In this document: positions 8,605-19,455 of the stretch, in pieces
How the letters are laid out: each line of letters starts with the position of its first letter
How positions within the stretch are numbered: the first letter of the stretch is position 1
Assembly: GCF_016722785.1 (NCBI RefSeq)
Contig: NZ_JAEQNE010000002.1
Coordinates: forward strand, 62,001-126,000
Direction: 5' to 3'
DNA from: Ramlibacter monticola
GTDB taxonomy: Bacteria; Pseudomonadota; Gammaproteobacteria; Burkholderiales; Burkholderiaceae_C
DNA: 64,000 bases
Notes under the pieces: model-generated
Seen by the model: only the letters and a program-made list of their open reading frames with translations
Database searches by the model: none
What the model was told of the DNA's origin: nothing
Position numbers and translations under genes: made by a program

Positions 8605-8910
8605 TCACACGCCCACCATGGCTCGGATGCCCCGATTCTCAAAGACCGGTCCCGAGCGAGCCGGCGTTCCATGCACGGCTGCATCCACCATGACCCTCCC
8701 CAAGTCGTCCGCGCGAATCACCTGATTGGGAAACAGCATCCGAAACGCGGGGTAGACGGCGCGCAGGAGGCGGTAGCTGGGGTTCGGCTCTTTCCGCGGT
8801 TCCACCGGATAGATGTATGCCGGCCGGAAGATGTACACGCGAGGGAATCCTGCCGCGAGGAGTGCCCCCTCGGCCTCGCCCTTGTAACGCGCATAAGGGA
8901 TGCGGCTCCT
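8605..8910 (-). pseudogene. C-terminal remnant of an SDR/NAD(P)-binding epimerase-like protein
   Basis: The minus strand reads IPYARYKGEAEGALLAAGFP, RVYIFRPAYIYPVEPRKEPN, then SYRLLRAVYPAFRMLFPNQVIRADDLGRVMVD. The YARYK motif is the catalytic Tyr-x-x-x-Lys of atypical short-chain dehydrogenases and the rest is their usual C-terminal region. The N-terminal Rossmann half with its glycine-rich NAD motif is missing and no start fits, so I read it as a truncated gene. The upstream sequence is occupied by a different small gene. Confidence 0.6.
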
Positions 8911-8955
8911 TCGGTGCCGTCGATAGCGCTGGCACCATGAAGGGCCAGGTCCTTT

Positions 8956-9228
8956 TCATCCCAAGTCGCATATCCACTCCTGCACGTGCCACGCGTTGCC
9001 GGTACGTTCTGCGCCCACGAAGCGCAAGCGGTTCGCACTGAGTTCGACAAGCTTCGCGTCGTAGAGGCTCGGCCACTTCTTGTCGGCCCCGATCAACTGC
9101 AGCACCGCGACGCGTCGGTTCCGGTTCGTGCGGTAGGTGAGGTGCAAGTCTCCCGTTGCTCCCTCCCGCGGACCGCAGCTGGCGATGAATTCGCCCGTCA
9201 CTCGCTCAAGAATCACCCGCGCTCGCAT
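8956..9228 (-). CDS. Small SOS-controlled protein of unknown function
   Basis: 90 residues from ATG at 9228, with no recognised domain: a compact basic protein with patches YRTNRNRRVAVLQLIGADKK, WPSLYDAKLVELSANRLRFV and WHVQEWICDLG. A consensus LexA box begins one base upstream of this ATG, leaving no room for a normal leader. Either the message is leaderless or translation starts at a downstream GTG (codon 5 or 10). I think I have seen very similar proteins in other Burkholderiales, but I cannot name a function. Damage induction is inferred from the box alone. Confidence 0.6.
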   Translation of the reverse strand: MRARVILERVTGEFIASCGPREGATGDLHLTYRTNRNRRVAVLQLIGADKKWPSLYDAKLVELSANRLRFVGAERTGNAWHVQEWICDLG

Positions 9229-9229
9229 A

Positions 9230-9245
9230 CTGTATAGAATAACAG
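9230..9245. promoter_or_regulatory. LexA (SOS) box
   Basis: CTGT-N8-ACAG with an AT-rich centre (CTGTATAGAATAACAG) is an exact match to the LexA half-site pattern of beta- and gammaproteobacteria. It overlaps the region where the promoter of the leftward small gene must lie. Confidence 0.75.
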
Positions 9246-9329
9246 CATATCACCGGCGCCCGCCCTCGCCAAAAGCAATTGGCCCCTCGGCCGACCATCT
9301 GCGCCACACGCGTGAGGTCGGCCAAGCCT

Positions 9330-10427
9330 TCACTGGCGAGGCACGAGTCGGGGCTCGTAGTTGGCCGGCAGGCACACCAGCCGCCAGCGAACCGGCTCGA
9401 CCTGGGCGAGGGGATCGCGCTTCCAGTTCTCCAGCGCCGGGATCATCAGCCAGCGCCAGAGGGGAGGAACGAACGACGCGAGCAACAGAACGACGTAGCC
9501 CGCCGGAAGTCGCGGCGAGCCGGGGTGGGGTGCCAACCGGTAGTACGGCACGGAGGAGTTTTGGTGATGCGCATGATGGAGCGCGAGGTGCAGCATCAGC
9601 CAGACCTGGAACTGGCATCGGTCCTCCCACGCGTAGCGCCTTTCATCCGCATCGTCGACGCTGTCCACCCCTAGGCCCCAGTGCTGTAGGTAGGTGACGG
9701 CCTGTACGCCGAAATGAACGCCCGCGGCAACGCAGAGAATCAGGGCAAGTCCTGCGAAGCCGGCTGCCAGCGCAAAAGCGAGTACGGTCCCGAGGGTCGC
9801 GGCAATTGCTTCGATCAAGCCCCCGTGGACCGCCGAACGCCGTCCACGAGCGGCCAGGATCGCGTTGTATTCGATCGCTGAACGGACGATCCGTACGCTG
9901 CGACGTGCCGCGAAGCTCCAGACGGACTCGGTCCTGCGAGGCCACTCCGCGAGATGGACGTTGCCGGACGTGGCGTGATGGGAAAGATGCTCGTGGGCGA
10001 GCAGCGGATAGCCGGCGGCCCCGGCGAGCAACCATCCGAGACGCCGCCGCCGTGGGCTTCCGTGGATCAGTTCATGCGCAACCACGACCGCGAAGAACAG
10101 GCAGGTCCACAGGCTGAGGCCGAGCCCGATCCAACCGGCGACTCCCGCCGGCGGGTGCCGGTAGAGTTCAACGGCCACACCTGCCAAGAGAAAGGGAAAT
10201 GCCATGGCATAGAGGGTCGGCAGGCGATCGAGCAAGGTCGCCGTTCGCTCGCCCCACTCGGGCAACTCCGAAGAAGCATTGCCGAGAACCAGGCGAAGCA
10301 AGGGGCCAGCGCCAAAGACGACCGCTGCAGCCAAGTACGGGATCCCAAGCGACAACCCGGCAAATAGCAATGCGAAGGGAAGGAAAACGGCGAGGTAGCC
10401 CAGTGCGTTGACCAAAGGATGTGTCAT
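9330..10427 (-). CDS. AlkB-like membrane di-iron hydroxylase
   Basis: 365 residues, starting MTHPLVNALGYL two bases after the stop of the LuxR gene. Histidine motifs of the alkane-hydroxylase/desaturase superfamily are present in order: HELIHG, EHLSHHATSG, LQHWGLG and LHHAHHQNSSVPYYRL. Hydrophobic segments before and between them predict about six membrane passes, with the iron site on the cytoplasmic face. Family members oxidise alkyl chains or fatty-acyl groups using O2 and electrons from a rubredoxin or ferredoxin, neither of which is encoded nearby. Co-transcription with a LuxR-type regulator suggests that its substrate or product is tied to signalling; that is inference. The annotated start avoids a longer antisense-like extension up to 10961. 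Confidence 0.82.
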   Translation of the reverse strand: MTHPLVNALGYLAVFLPFALLFAGLSLGIPYLAAAVVFGAGPLLRLVLGNASSELPEWGERTATLLDRLPTLYAMAFPFLLAGVAVELYRHPPAGVAGWIGLGLSLWTCLFFAVVVAHELIHGSPRRRRLGWLLAGAAGYPLLAHEHLSHHATSGNVHLAEWPRRTESVWSFAARRSVRIVRSAIEYNAILAARGRRSAVHGGLIEAIAATLGTVLAFALAAGFAGLALILCVAAGVHFGVQAVTYLQHWGLGVDSVDDADERRYAWEDRCQFQVWLMLHLALHHAHHQNSSVPYYRLAPHPGSPRLPAGYVVLLLASFVPPLWRWLMIPALENWKRDPLAQVEPVRWRLVCLPANYEPRLVPRQ

Positions 10428-10429
10428 GT

Positions 10430-11197
10430 TCAAATCAGCCCGTACTTGGCCGCCAGATGGGTGGAGACATTGCGATGCGGCGAACCCAGCTTTGCATTGA
10501 GCCGCTGCCAGCGCGAATTGATCGAGGCGGCGCTCAAGTTGAGTTCCCTGGCGATCTGCTTGGTGCCGCTGCCATTCAGTTCGAGGTGCAGAAGGAGCAG
10601 ATCCGTTTCCGTGAGCCCGAGCGTGCTGATCATTTGGTTGCGCTCGTGGCGGCTCCACCAGTCGTGGAACTCCAGGGCCAAGCTGCGGGCGAGGACCGTG
10701 AACACGCCAGGTGCATCCGTTTCGAAGTAATCCGGCCGCGGCGATCCCAGGGCCAGCATTCCGACGCGCGCGCCAGTCGGCGAGGCCGCCGGAGCGATGC
10801 AGACCGAAACCATCCCGAACTTCCGGGCGAGCGCTTGCACCTTCTGCTGCTGCGGCGTATGGAGGGGGATGCGCGACGCAAACGTGACTTCCGAATTGAT
10901 CGAGCAATACAGAAGCCAGGGATCTGATGCATACCAAGCACTGGCTTGGTATTCGAGGCACCAGCGCGGATCGGCGGCAAGCATGAAGCGGTAGCTTTCA
11001 TGAGCGTCTCCACCGCGGAGGTAGCTGACGAACACTGCTTGCTCGACGCCCATTTCCGCTTTCGCGGCGTACAGAAGTTCGAGCGCGTCCATCGGGCAGC
11101 CCGCCCCAGCGATCTGGGCGGCCAGGTCGAGCACACGGCTGGCGAAGTTCCGCTCGGACACGATCTCGCTGAGGATATGTACCGCTTCAGAGGACAA
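10430..11197 (-). CDS. LuxR-type transcriptional regulator (LuxR solo)
   Basis: 255 residues, complete. The N-terminal part (to about 180) resembles the autoinducer-binding domain, with W, Y and DPW positions conserved (RFMLAADPRWC, ASAWYASDPWLLY). The C-terminal LGLTETDLLLLHLELNGSGTKQIARELNLSAASINSRWQRLNAKLG is a LuxR helix-turn-helix, somewhat divergent at the usual T-x-R-E start. It is the complete paralogue of the gene cut by the left edge. The gene overlaps the small upstream gene by 11 bases and is followed after two bases by the AlkB-like gene, so all are one leftward operon. No acyl-homoserine-lactone synthase is encoded in the window. Confidence 0.85.
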   Translation of the reverse strand: MSSEAVHILSEIVSERNFASRVLDLAAQIAGAGCPMDALELLYAAKAEMGVEQAVFVSYLRGGDAHESYRFMLAADPRWCLEYQASAWYASDPWLLYCSINSEVTFASRIPLHTPQQQKVQALARKFGMVSVCIAPAASPTGARVGMLALGSPRPDYFETDAPGVFTVLARSLALEFHDWWSRHERNQMISTLGLTETDLLLLHLELNGSGTKQIARELNLSAASINSRWQRLNAKLGSPHRNVSTHLAAKYGLI

Positions 11198-11447
11198 GCG
11201 ATTTCTCCACCACGCGTCGCAACTCCGAGAAGACCAGCGGATACGTGAACCGCAGGTCGTCGGCGTCGCAAACGCCCCTGAATGAGTCGACGTCGTCGAA
11301 TCGCATAATGTGCGACAGGCGACCTATGCCTCCCAGCGCCTGGACGCGTTCCACATAGACGTTGCGGGTCACCGACCGAATGACGAACTGCAGCACGCCA
11401 TCGTCGCTCCTTACGGTCTGCCCCCCGTCACATTCGCACGGAAGCAT
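11187..11447 (-). CDS. Small conserved partner protein of LuxR module, copy 2
   Basis: 86 residues if it starts at the ATG at 11447 (MLPCECDGGQTV); the frame is open further to 11564, but that would run through the upstream zinc-ribbon gene, so the start is uncertain. The core is homologous to the gene at 424-732: hydrophobic strand, YVER, a variable loop, then F-D-x-x-x-F-x-x-x-CDADDLRFTYPL. It ends inside the LuxR gene. Constant pairing with a LuxR gene in both places is the main evidence for function. Confidence 0.58.
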   Translation of the reverse strand: MLPCECDGGQTVRSDDGVLQFVIRSVTRNVYVERVQALGGIGRLSHIMRFDDVDSFRGVCDADDLRFTYPLVFSELRRVVEKSLVL

Positions 11448-11709
11448 CCGACGCCAGTGCTGTGGCCGACGACCGCAGCACATGCCCACATGCGTTGCAC
11501 CAAAGCGCTTCCAGGGCGGGAACGGACGGCCGCTCCCGCCAGCTAAACACACTTTCCTCGACACATGCGTCGCAGCATGCCAGGAGATAGAAGAACTTCC
11601 CTTTGCAGGAATCGCAATTCGTCCAATCCACTCTGTCGCGGGCCATGGTTTCGAAGGCGTCTTCCTTCGAACCGGAGCAATAGGGGCAAGACACTGAAAG
11701 AACTTCCAT
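11428..11709 (-). CDS. Cysteine-rich zinc-ribbon small protein
   Basis: 93 residues with four paired-cysteine knuckles: CPYC, CDSC, CDAC and CNAC, plus an extra C before CDAC. This spacing predicts one or two structural zinc sites. GGAAGG stands before the ATG at 11709. It is the first gene of the leftward operon zinc-ribbon, small partner, LuxR, AlkB-like. A rubredoxin role as electron donor to the hydroxylase is tempting, but the spacing between CPYC and CDSC is much too short for a rubredoxin, and the proteins are not otherwise alike. Confidence 0.6.
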   Translation of the reverse strand: MEVLSVSCPYCSGSKEDAFETMARDRVDWTNCDSCKGKFFYLLACCDACVEESVFSWRERPSVPALEALWCNACGHVLRSSATALASDASVRM

Positions 11710-11863
11710 GTCGTCTTTCCTTCCTGGGCGGCGCGGCCCTCGCCCGGTCTATATCAGCTTCAGGCAGTTCCGGCAATCCGTTGACCGACGCTACTTGGCC
11801 TGTGCGCTCCAAGGGCGCCGAATTCCTTCGAAAATTCAGCGCCCGCGGTCAGCGCACCGCCGT

Positions 11864-11898
11864 TTGCTTAAGCGGTTGGCTAGGATGGAGTTAAGCAA
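11864..11898. promoter_or_regulatory. Inverted repeat upstream of the zinc-ribbon/LuxR/AlkB operon
   Basis: TTGCTTAA and TTAAGCAA form a perfect 8-base dyad separated by 19 bases, about 155-190 bases upstream of the first gene of the operon. It could be an operator. It does not resemble the dyad upstream of the other LuxR module. Confidence 0.3.
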
Positions 11899-11960
11899 GC
11901 GCGCACGGAACCGCATGCAGTACGCGTGCGTATCGCATTCCCGCCGAGCCGACCGGCTCG

Positions 11961-13082
11961 CTAACGAGCTTCGGGGCCGGCTTCGTCCTGCGACCTGCTC
12001 CCGAAGCGCATGGCCAACTCCGACGCCGCCGCGGTCAGTTGTTCCGCGGCCAGAGAAGGCAGTTCGATGCATGGACCGGAAGATGCGGCCTCGTACGACC
12101 TGCTGGTCGAGCGTTCGTAGCAGGGATCGTAGTGTTTCCTCATCACGCGCTCGAAGAGTGCGTCAACCTGCTTCGCCGCCGCCAGCGAATGCCACAGGGC
12201 GAGTTCTTCGCCGCCCACCAAGGGCTTGAGCGGCGCCAGCTTCTCGACCATGGCCAGAGGGTTCGCGGCGAAATGTGCGTAGTCCTCTCGCAAGAGTCGC
12301 ACACGTTCATGCATTGGAGCGGAGACTCGCAACGGCGCCACGCTGTGCATGGCAGCGTGCAAGGCTTCGGGCAACTGCAAGTTCCCGATCTTCTTGGACT
12401 CCGCCTCCAGCCACACGGGCCGCGATGGGTCGAATGCGCGCAGCGTGTCGAGCAAGAGCGTGTCGAAGAATTTCTGCGAAGGCTGAGGTTCATCAGGAAC
12501 CGCGCCGAGCAGGGAGCCGCGATGGGCAGCAATCGCCTCCAGGTCGAGGACCTGCTGGCCGGTTCCGGCGAGGGCCTGCAACAACCGCGTCTTGCCACAG
12601 CCCGTGGGGCCGGAAAGTACACGGAACTGAAAGTAGCGGGGCAGGGCTTCCAAGCTCGCGCGCACCCAGCTGCGATAGTTCTTCCAGCCCCCGGGCAGGA
12701 CGTCCACGTCGAACCCGATAAGGCGCAAATTGTCCGCCCAGACTTTGCTGCGCTTTCCGCCACGGAAGCAGTACACGAGCATCCGGTCGGCCTTCTTGTG
12801 GTCTCGCAGGAGCTGCGAGATGTGCCTGGAGATGTTGCGCAGCGAATACTCCGCGCCGATCAGATAGGCCGCGTGCGGGTCCTGCTTGTACTTGATCCCG
12901 ACTTCCGCGAATTCCTCGTCGTCCACCACCGGCAGGTTGACGGCGCCAGGCAGGTGATCCTCTTCGTACTCATGCGGCGATCGTGCGTCGATCACGAGCG
13001 CGTACGTGTTGAAGTCCTTGATTTCGAGCTGCGAGGGATGCGGCAGCGGAGATGTGTCAGCCGCGGATTCGAGGTGAGTCAT
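11961..13082 (-). CDS. mnmH: tRNA 2-selenouridine synthase MnmH/SelU
   Basis: 373 residues, the usual length. The N-terminal rhodanese domain has VIDARSPHEYEEDHLPGAVN and the active loop YCFRGGKRS with the catalytic C105; the C-terminal half has a P-loop GPTGCGKT (158-165) and the continuation LDLEAIAAHRGS. The enzyme replaces sulfur by selenium at the wobble position of tRNAs for Lys, Glu and Gln, using selenophosphate and going through a geranylated intermediate. The selenophosphate synthetase gene selD, often adjacent, is not in the window. The gene lies between two accessory tracts and appears intact. Confidence 0.93.
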   Translation of the reverse strand: MTHLESAADTSPLPHPSQLEIKDFNTYALVIDARSPHEYEEDHLPGAVNLPVVDDEEFAEVGIKYKQDPHAAYLIGAEYSLRNISRHISQLLRDHKKADRMLVYCFRGGKRSKVWADNLRLIGFDVDVLPGGWKNYRSWVRASLEALPRYFQFRVLSGPTGCGKTRLLQALAGTGQQVLDLEAIAAHRGSLLGAVPDEPQPSQKFFDTLLLDTLRAFDPSRPVWLEAESKKIGNLQLPEALHAAMHSVAPLRVSAPMHERVRLLREDYAHFAANPLAMVEKLAPLKPLVGGEELALWHSLAAAKQVDALFERVMRKHYDPCYERSTSRSYEAASSGPCIELPSLAAEQLTAAASELAMRFGSRSQDEAGPEAR

Positions 13083-13244
13083 GCGAGGCTATGCGTCTGC
13101 TACCGAAATGATGGCGTCAAAACCAGCACGACAACACGCTCCGGCTGTAGCGCATCTGCCGTCCGGCATCTGATTCCGAGATCCCGCAGGCGGTCGGGTG
13201 ATTGCACGCAGGAATGTGGGAGGACGTACAACGCGGCCGCAGCA

Positions 13245-13586
13245 TCAATCGTGCCGAACAGTGCCGTGCGCTCGCTCCTGGAGGATTGTGCACTCGGGGC
13301 CTGGCCTTGGGGAAGGTCGGCTCCCTGGGACTTCTCGAATGAGCAACCGTACGTCATTCTCGCCCTCAGGACCTACGGCGGAAGCGAATTCCTTGTTGCC
13401 GGGCCCGCTCCATCGGGACAGCGACCCCGCATATTCCGCGGTTTGCTCGGGCCCGGGCCGGTAATGATGCTGCCATTCGCTGACGACTAGCTCCTGTGCC
13501 GGAGTCCATGCCGATACCGACCACTGCACGTTTCTTAGGGTCGCCTCGTATCGCGCAAACGCATCTCTGATTCCGGATCTGCTCAT
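13245..13586 (-). CDS. Hypothetical protein, possibly with a disrupted C-terminus
   Basis: 113 residues from ATG at 13586. The first two thirds look like a genuine conserved protein: GIRDAFARYEATLRNVQWSV, SAWTPAQELVVSEWQHHYRP, then SRWSGPGNKEFASAV. After about residue 85 the composition turns proline- and arginine-rich (SRPSPRPGPE), which suggests a frameshift or deletion. It follows another truncated frame on the same strand (13619-13740). No function is known to me. Confidence 0.42.
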   Translation of the reverse strand: MSRSGIRDAFARYEATLRNVQWSVSAWTPAQELVVSEWQHHYRPGPEQTAEYAGSLSRWSGPGNKEFASAVGPEGENDVRLLIREVPGSRPSPRPGPECTILQERAHGTVRHD

Positions 13587-13618
13587 AGGTTCTCTGTTGG
13601 TCAAGGTTCAGGCTCTTC

Positions 13619-13740
13619 GACCGGCAAGTCGCAGAAGTTCGGACTCGGGTTCTCGGTAGCTGACGATGCGTACGATCGGCCCAGGCACCTTGTCGATGGC
13701 AGTGCGGATTGAATCCTGGATCCATTGCCGCTCATTGCCG
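13619..13740 (-). pseudogene. C-terminal remnant of an unknown gene cut by the IS66 scar
   Basis: The minus strand reads WIQDSIRTAIDKVPGPIVRI followed by VSYREPESELLRLAGRRA and a stop, a natural-looking C-terminus with no start. Its upstream part is replaced by IS66 sequence. The next gene on the same strand starts about 30 bases later, so the two were probably one operon. Confidence 0.4.
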
Positions 13741-13940
13741 AACGCGCCGCCCCCGAGCGGGATGGTGGCGCACACGCTGATCAGCCGCTTTGCAGATCAC
13801 CTGCCGTACTACCGGCAGGAGGACATCAACGCCCGGGCGGGCGTGCACACGCCGCGTTCGACGCTATCCGCCTGGGGCGGCTCAGGCGGTGCAGCGCTGC
13901 AGCCGTTGTACGAGGCGCAAAAGCGCTTCGTTCTCAGCGC
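13741..13940 (+). pseudogene. IS66-family transposase (TnpC) fragment
   Basis: About 55 codons read MVAHTLISRFADHLPYYRQE, then DINARAGVHTPRSTLSAWGG and ALQPLYEAQKRFVL, which is the highly conserved mid-region of IS66 transposases just before the catalytic HADETP motif. Both the sequence before and the DDE part after are missing. Confidence 0.75.
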
Positions 13941-14300
13941 CGCCCGCAGCCGACTCAGCCAGCGTCTTGGCTACGCGGTGTCTACCGATCGGCGTAAACT
14001 GCTCGGGTCACGACTACGGAAGGCCGTGATACCGTCAACCGCCCCTTGAATACCGTCTTCTCCCTCTGGAGCGAGCAGTCGATACCGTCATTGCGCTACA
14101 GGACATGCCAATTTCGCCCTCCAGTCGCTGTCGCGAACCATCGATGGGGTGACATCGAGAGCAAACAGCCCTGGGGGGCGCTCTCGAACGCGACGGTAAA
14201 TCTGTCGGTATCGTGCCCGTTTTCGGACGTCAGGCAGCACGTTTTCCCTCTGAGCGGCGACGGACTGTTGACAATTGAGTGGGAGTGAACTCCCCGGGCT
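13941..14300. other. Scar region with short repeats
   Basis: No gene recognised. ATACCGTC occurs three times (near 14032, 14050 and 14082) and its reverse complement CGGTAT once (near 14205), which may be remains of insertion-sequence ends or binding sites. Composition is less GC-rich than the flanking housekeeping genes. Confidence 0.4.
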
Positions 14301-15245
14301 TCAGAGGCCCCCGCCCCAGCGGTACTGCAGCGCGACACCGAGAAGGTCGAAGTTGTTGCCGGTCCGGGCGGAGACGCCGCGGCTCGCGTTCAGCTTGACC
14401 GAGACGCTGGGGTTCACCGGATAGGCGAAGGTCGTGCCGACCCGCCAGTTGCGCTGCAGGTTGTTCTCGGGCCGCCCGTCGAGGGTGGTTTCGCCGCCGG
14501 TGAAGTAGCTCGTGTCGACCGAGAGCCAGGGCCCGGAGCGGAAGTTGTAGATCGCGTTGGCGCGCGCCGTCAGGATCGGGTCCTGGTGCCGGTGCTGCCC
14601 GCCGAAGAAATCCTTGTTCGTGGTGTAGAGGACGGCTCCGGTGGCCAGTTCCAGCACCCACCGGTCCATCGCCTTGGAGACGCCGATCTCCGGATGGAAG
14701 GCCCACCGGTTCGCGCTCAGGTTCACCAGCCGCGTGTTGTCGTACTGCCCGAGCGGCAGCGAGACCTGCAGGCTGGCGCCGACGATCACGTCCTGCCGGT
14801 AGGACCGGAACTCCTCCAGGGCGAGGGCCGGTGAGCCGACCAGGTTGACCGACAGGCGCACCAGCGGATCCATCAGGCCCGAGACCTGGCGCTCGACCGG
14901 CTGGCCCTGGAAGGTGGCGGAGCCCGAAAGGCGTGCGGAGGGGACGATCGCGTCGAATTTCGCGAGCTGCCCCAGCAGGCCGAAAGTGCGCGCGTAGCCC
15001 AGGATGGGCCCCTGCACCGCCAGGTGCGGGTCCTTCAGCGGGGTGGAATTGTCGGTGGACAGGCCGCCCCGCGTGCCCACGTACGCGAGGACGAGGAAGT
15101 TCACGCCGGTGGGCGCGGGGGCATAGGCCCGGGGCTCGATGTTCTGGGCGTGCACCGGCGCGCCGGCCGCGCCGCAGGCGAGCAGGCCCGCGCCCGCGAG
15201 CAGCCGCACCGGTCCGGGCGTTCGGCGGTCCGCAAGCATGCGCAT
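14301..15245 (-). CDS. Outer-membrane beta-barrel, phenol-degradation MetA-like family
   Basis: 314 residues with a signal peptide (LLAGAGLLACGAAGAPVHAQ). The mature part alternates strands typical of the Phenol_MetA_deg/transporter family: NFLVLAYVGTRGG, GPILGYARTFGLLG, VSLPLGQYDN, WAFHPEIGVSKAMDRWVLEL, RNWRVGTTFAYPVNPSVSVKLNASRG, and a C-terminal LLGVALQYRWGGGL. Family members sit in the outer membrane and are thought to help uptake of hydrophobic compounds, although no degradation genes adjoin it. It is divergent from the PaiB-like gene. Confidence 0.78.
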   Translation of the reverse strand: MRMLADRRTPGPVRLLAGAGLLACGAAGAPVHAQNIEPRAYAPAPTGVNFLVLAYVGTRGGLSTDNSTPLKDPHLAVQGPILGYARTFGLLGQLAKFDAIVPSARLSGSATFQGQPVERQVSGLMDPLVRLSVNLVGSPALALEEFRSYRQDVIVGASLQVSLPLGQYDNTRLVNLSANRWAFHPEIGVSKAMDRWVLELATGAVLYTTNKDFFGGQHRHQDPILTARANAIYNFRSGPWLSVDTSYFTGGETTLDGRPENNLQRNWRVGTTFAYPVNPSVSVKLNASRGVSARTGNNFDLLGVALQYRWGGGL

Positions 15246-15300
15246 GACTCTAAAGGCGCGCCCGGCCGGCGTCCAGAGCGGCTGCGGTCACAATATGTCC

Positions 15301-18288
<2,988 letters not shown>

Positions 18289-18304
18289 AGCGGCGCCAAT
18301 GAAA

Positions 18305-18325
18305 AAGCGCGGGGAACCCGCGCTT
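18305..18325. terminator. Hairpin terminator between convergent genes
   Basis: AAGCGCGGG and CCCGCGCTT form a perfect nine-base stem with a GAA loop. On the minus strand a run of T follows, so it ends the leftward gene 18346-18687; it also sits 17 bases after the ldcA stop. Confidence 0.75.
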
Positions 18326-18345
18326 CGTGCGTTGGACGGGGCCGG

Positions 18346-18687
18346 TCAGCCCATGAGCGGGCTGGGGCGGGAGGTCAGGCTCCCCGGCAGCATGCCATGG
18401 AACATCTGGGTGATGCGCTGCACCTGCTCGCGTGCCGCCGCCTCGCCCAGGGTGGTGGCCAGCGCCGCCATCAGGTCGCCGCGCAGGTACCAGAGCCCCT
18501 GGATGTCGTTGGCATAACGGATCCGGCGGGTCACGTTGGCGAACTGTTTGGTGCCGCCCTCGCCCAGGAGGGCCAGCATGGCCTCGCGGATGTCCTCGGT
18601 CCGGTCTTCCAGGACGGAGTCGCTCGGGACCCCCTGGTTGCCCAGGAGGCCATATACGCTGTTACGTACGCCTTTGAACCAACGCAT
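18346..18687 (-). CDS. Conserved hypothetical protein
   Basis: 113 residues, soluble, start MRWFKGVRNSVYGLLGN. The middle (EDIREAMLALLGEGGTKQFANVTRRIRYANDIQGLWYLRGDLMAALATTLGE) looks helical and conserved-like. I do not recognise a family with known function. It ends at a hairpin and is divergent from nothing close, with 236 bases to the stress protein gene. Confidence 0.6.
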   Translation of the reverse strand: MRWFKGVRNSVYGLLGNQGVPSDSVLEDRTEDIREAMLALLGEGGTKQFANVTRRIRYANDIQGLWYLRGDLMAALATTLGEAAAREQVQRITQMFHGMLPGSLTSRPSPLMG

Positions 18688-18923
18688 CTTGAGTTGTCCT
18701 CCCCCCTTTGGGGGACATGCTTGCCACCAGGCTCGAAATTATTCCCATTGTGCGCGACTGGCAAGGCCCAGGCGTGCTGGATTGCACGCAATTCGCCGAT
18801 TGGTGCCGTTCGGTCACTCTCCTTCGTAACGAAAAGTCACAAAATCGCCGCTTCGCCTGCTAAAACGGCGGATCCCCGTCGCGACCGGCCCCGCGGGGCC
18901 CATTGGCAGCTGGCGGTAGGGCT

Positions 18924-19376
18924 TCAGTGGCCGTCGTGCCCGTGCGGAGTGCGCACCGCCAGCACCGGCACCGGCGCCAGGCGAAGCACCTGCTCGGCGC
19001 CGCTTCCGAGCAGGAAGCGGCTCATGCCGCGCCGGCCATGGGTGCCGACCACCACCAGGTCTGCTTCCCACGCCCGCGCCTCCTCGGCGACCAGTTCGCC
19101 AAGGCGCCGTCCGGCGGTCTCGACCAGCTTGCCGTCCGCCGGCACGCTGGCCGACTGCGCCATGGATTGCGCGTCCTCCAGGACGCGCGCGCCCTGGTCG
19201 CGCGCCTGCTTCAACAGGTCGGCGCTGTATTCATAGCCGGACAGGTAGGCCAGTTCGTCGAGGGCATGGACCAGCCGCAGCCGGCCGCCGTTCTCGCGCG
19301 CCATCTGCAGAGCCGCGACCACGGCGCGGTTCGACGTTTCGCTTCCGTCCACGGGGACGAGGATGCGGCGGTACAT
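18924..19376 (-). CDS. Universal stress protein UspA family, ATP-binding type
   Basis: 150 residues, AAAGGAG before the ATG. ILVPVDGSETSNRAV forms the first strand and GTHGRRGMSRFLLGSGAEQVLRLAPVPVL carries the G-2x-G-9x-G-S/T ATP-binding pattern. Such proteins accumulate in stasis and low oxygen. A near-consensus FNR dyad lies 66-79 bases upstream, which fits a low-oxygen role. It is divergent from the receiver/fnr pair. Confidence 0.92.
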   Translation of the reverse strand: MYRRILVPVDGSETSNRAVVAALQMARENGGRLRLVHALDELAYLSGYEYSADLLKQARDQGARVLEDAQSMAQSASVPADGKLVETAGRRLGELVAEEARAWEADLVVVGTHGRRGMSRFLLGSGAEQVLRLAPVPVLAVRTPHGHDGH

Positions 19377-19441
19377 ACGAGCTCCTTTCGGATGGGTGTG
19401 TCGTGTTGCCGACCATCTTGGTCCTTTTGCGGCGAATGCCC

Positions 19442-19455
19442 TTGAGGCGCATCAA
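19442..19455. promoter_or_regulatory. FNR box
   Basis: TTGAGGCGCATCAA matches TTGAT-N4-ATCAA at 9 of 10 defined positions. It lies between the divergent stress-protein gene and the receiver/fnr genes and could act on either. Confidence 0.65.

Noticed and set aside
10428..10961. Extension of the AlkB-like frame upstream of 10427
   Set aside because: It would lie in another frame of the LuxR gene; the ATG at 10427 two bases after the LuxR stop is the natural start.
11428..11709. Rubredoxin partner for the AlkB-like hydroxylase
   Set aside because: There are four CxxC-type pairs, but the spacing between the first two is far too short for a rubredoxin and the surrounding sequence does not fit.
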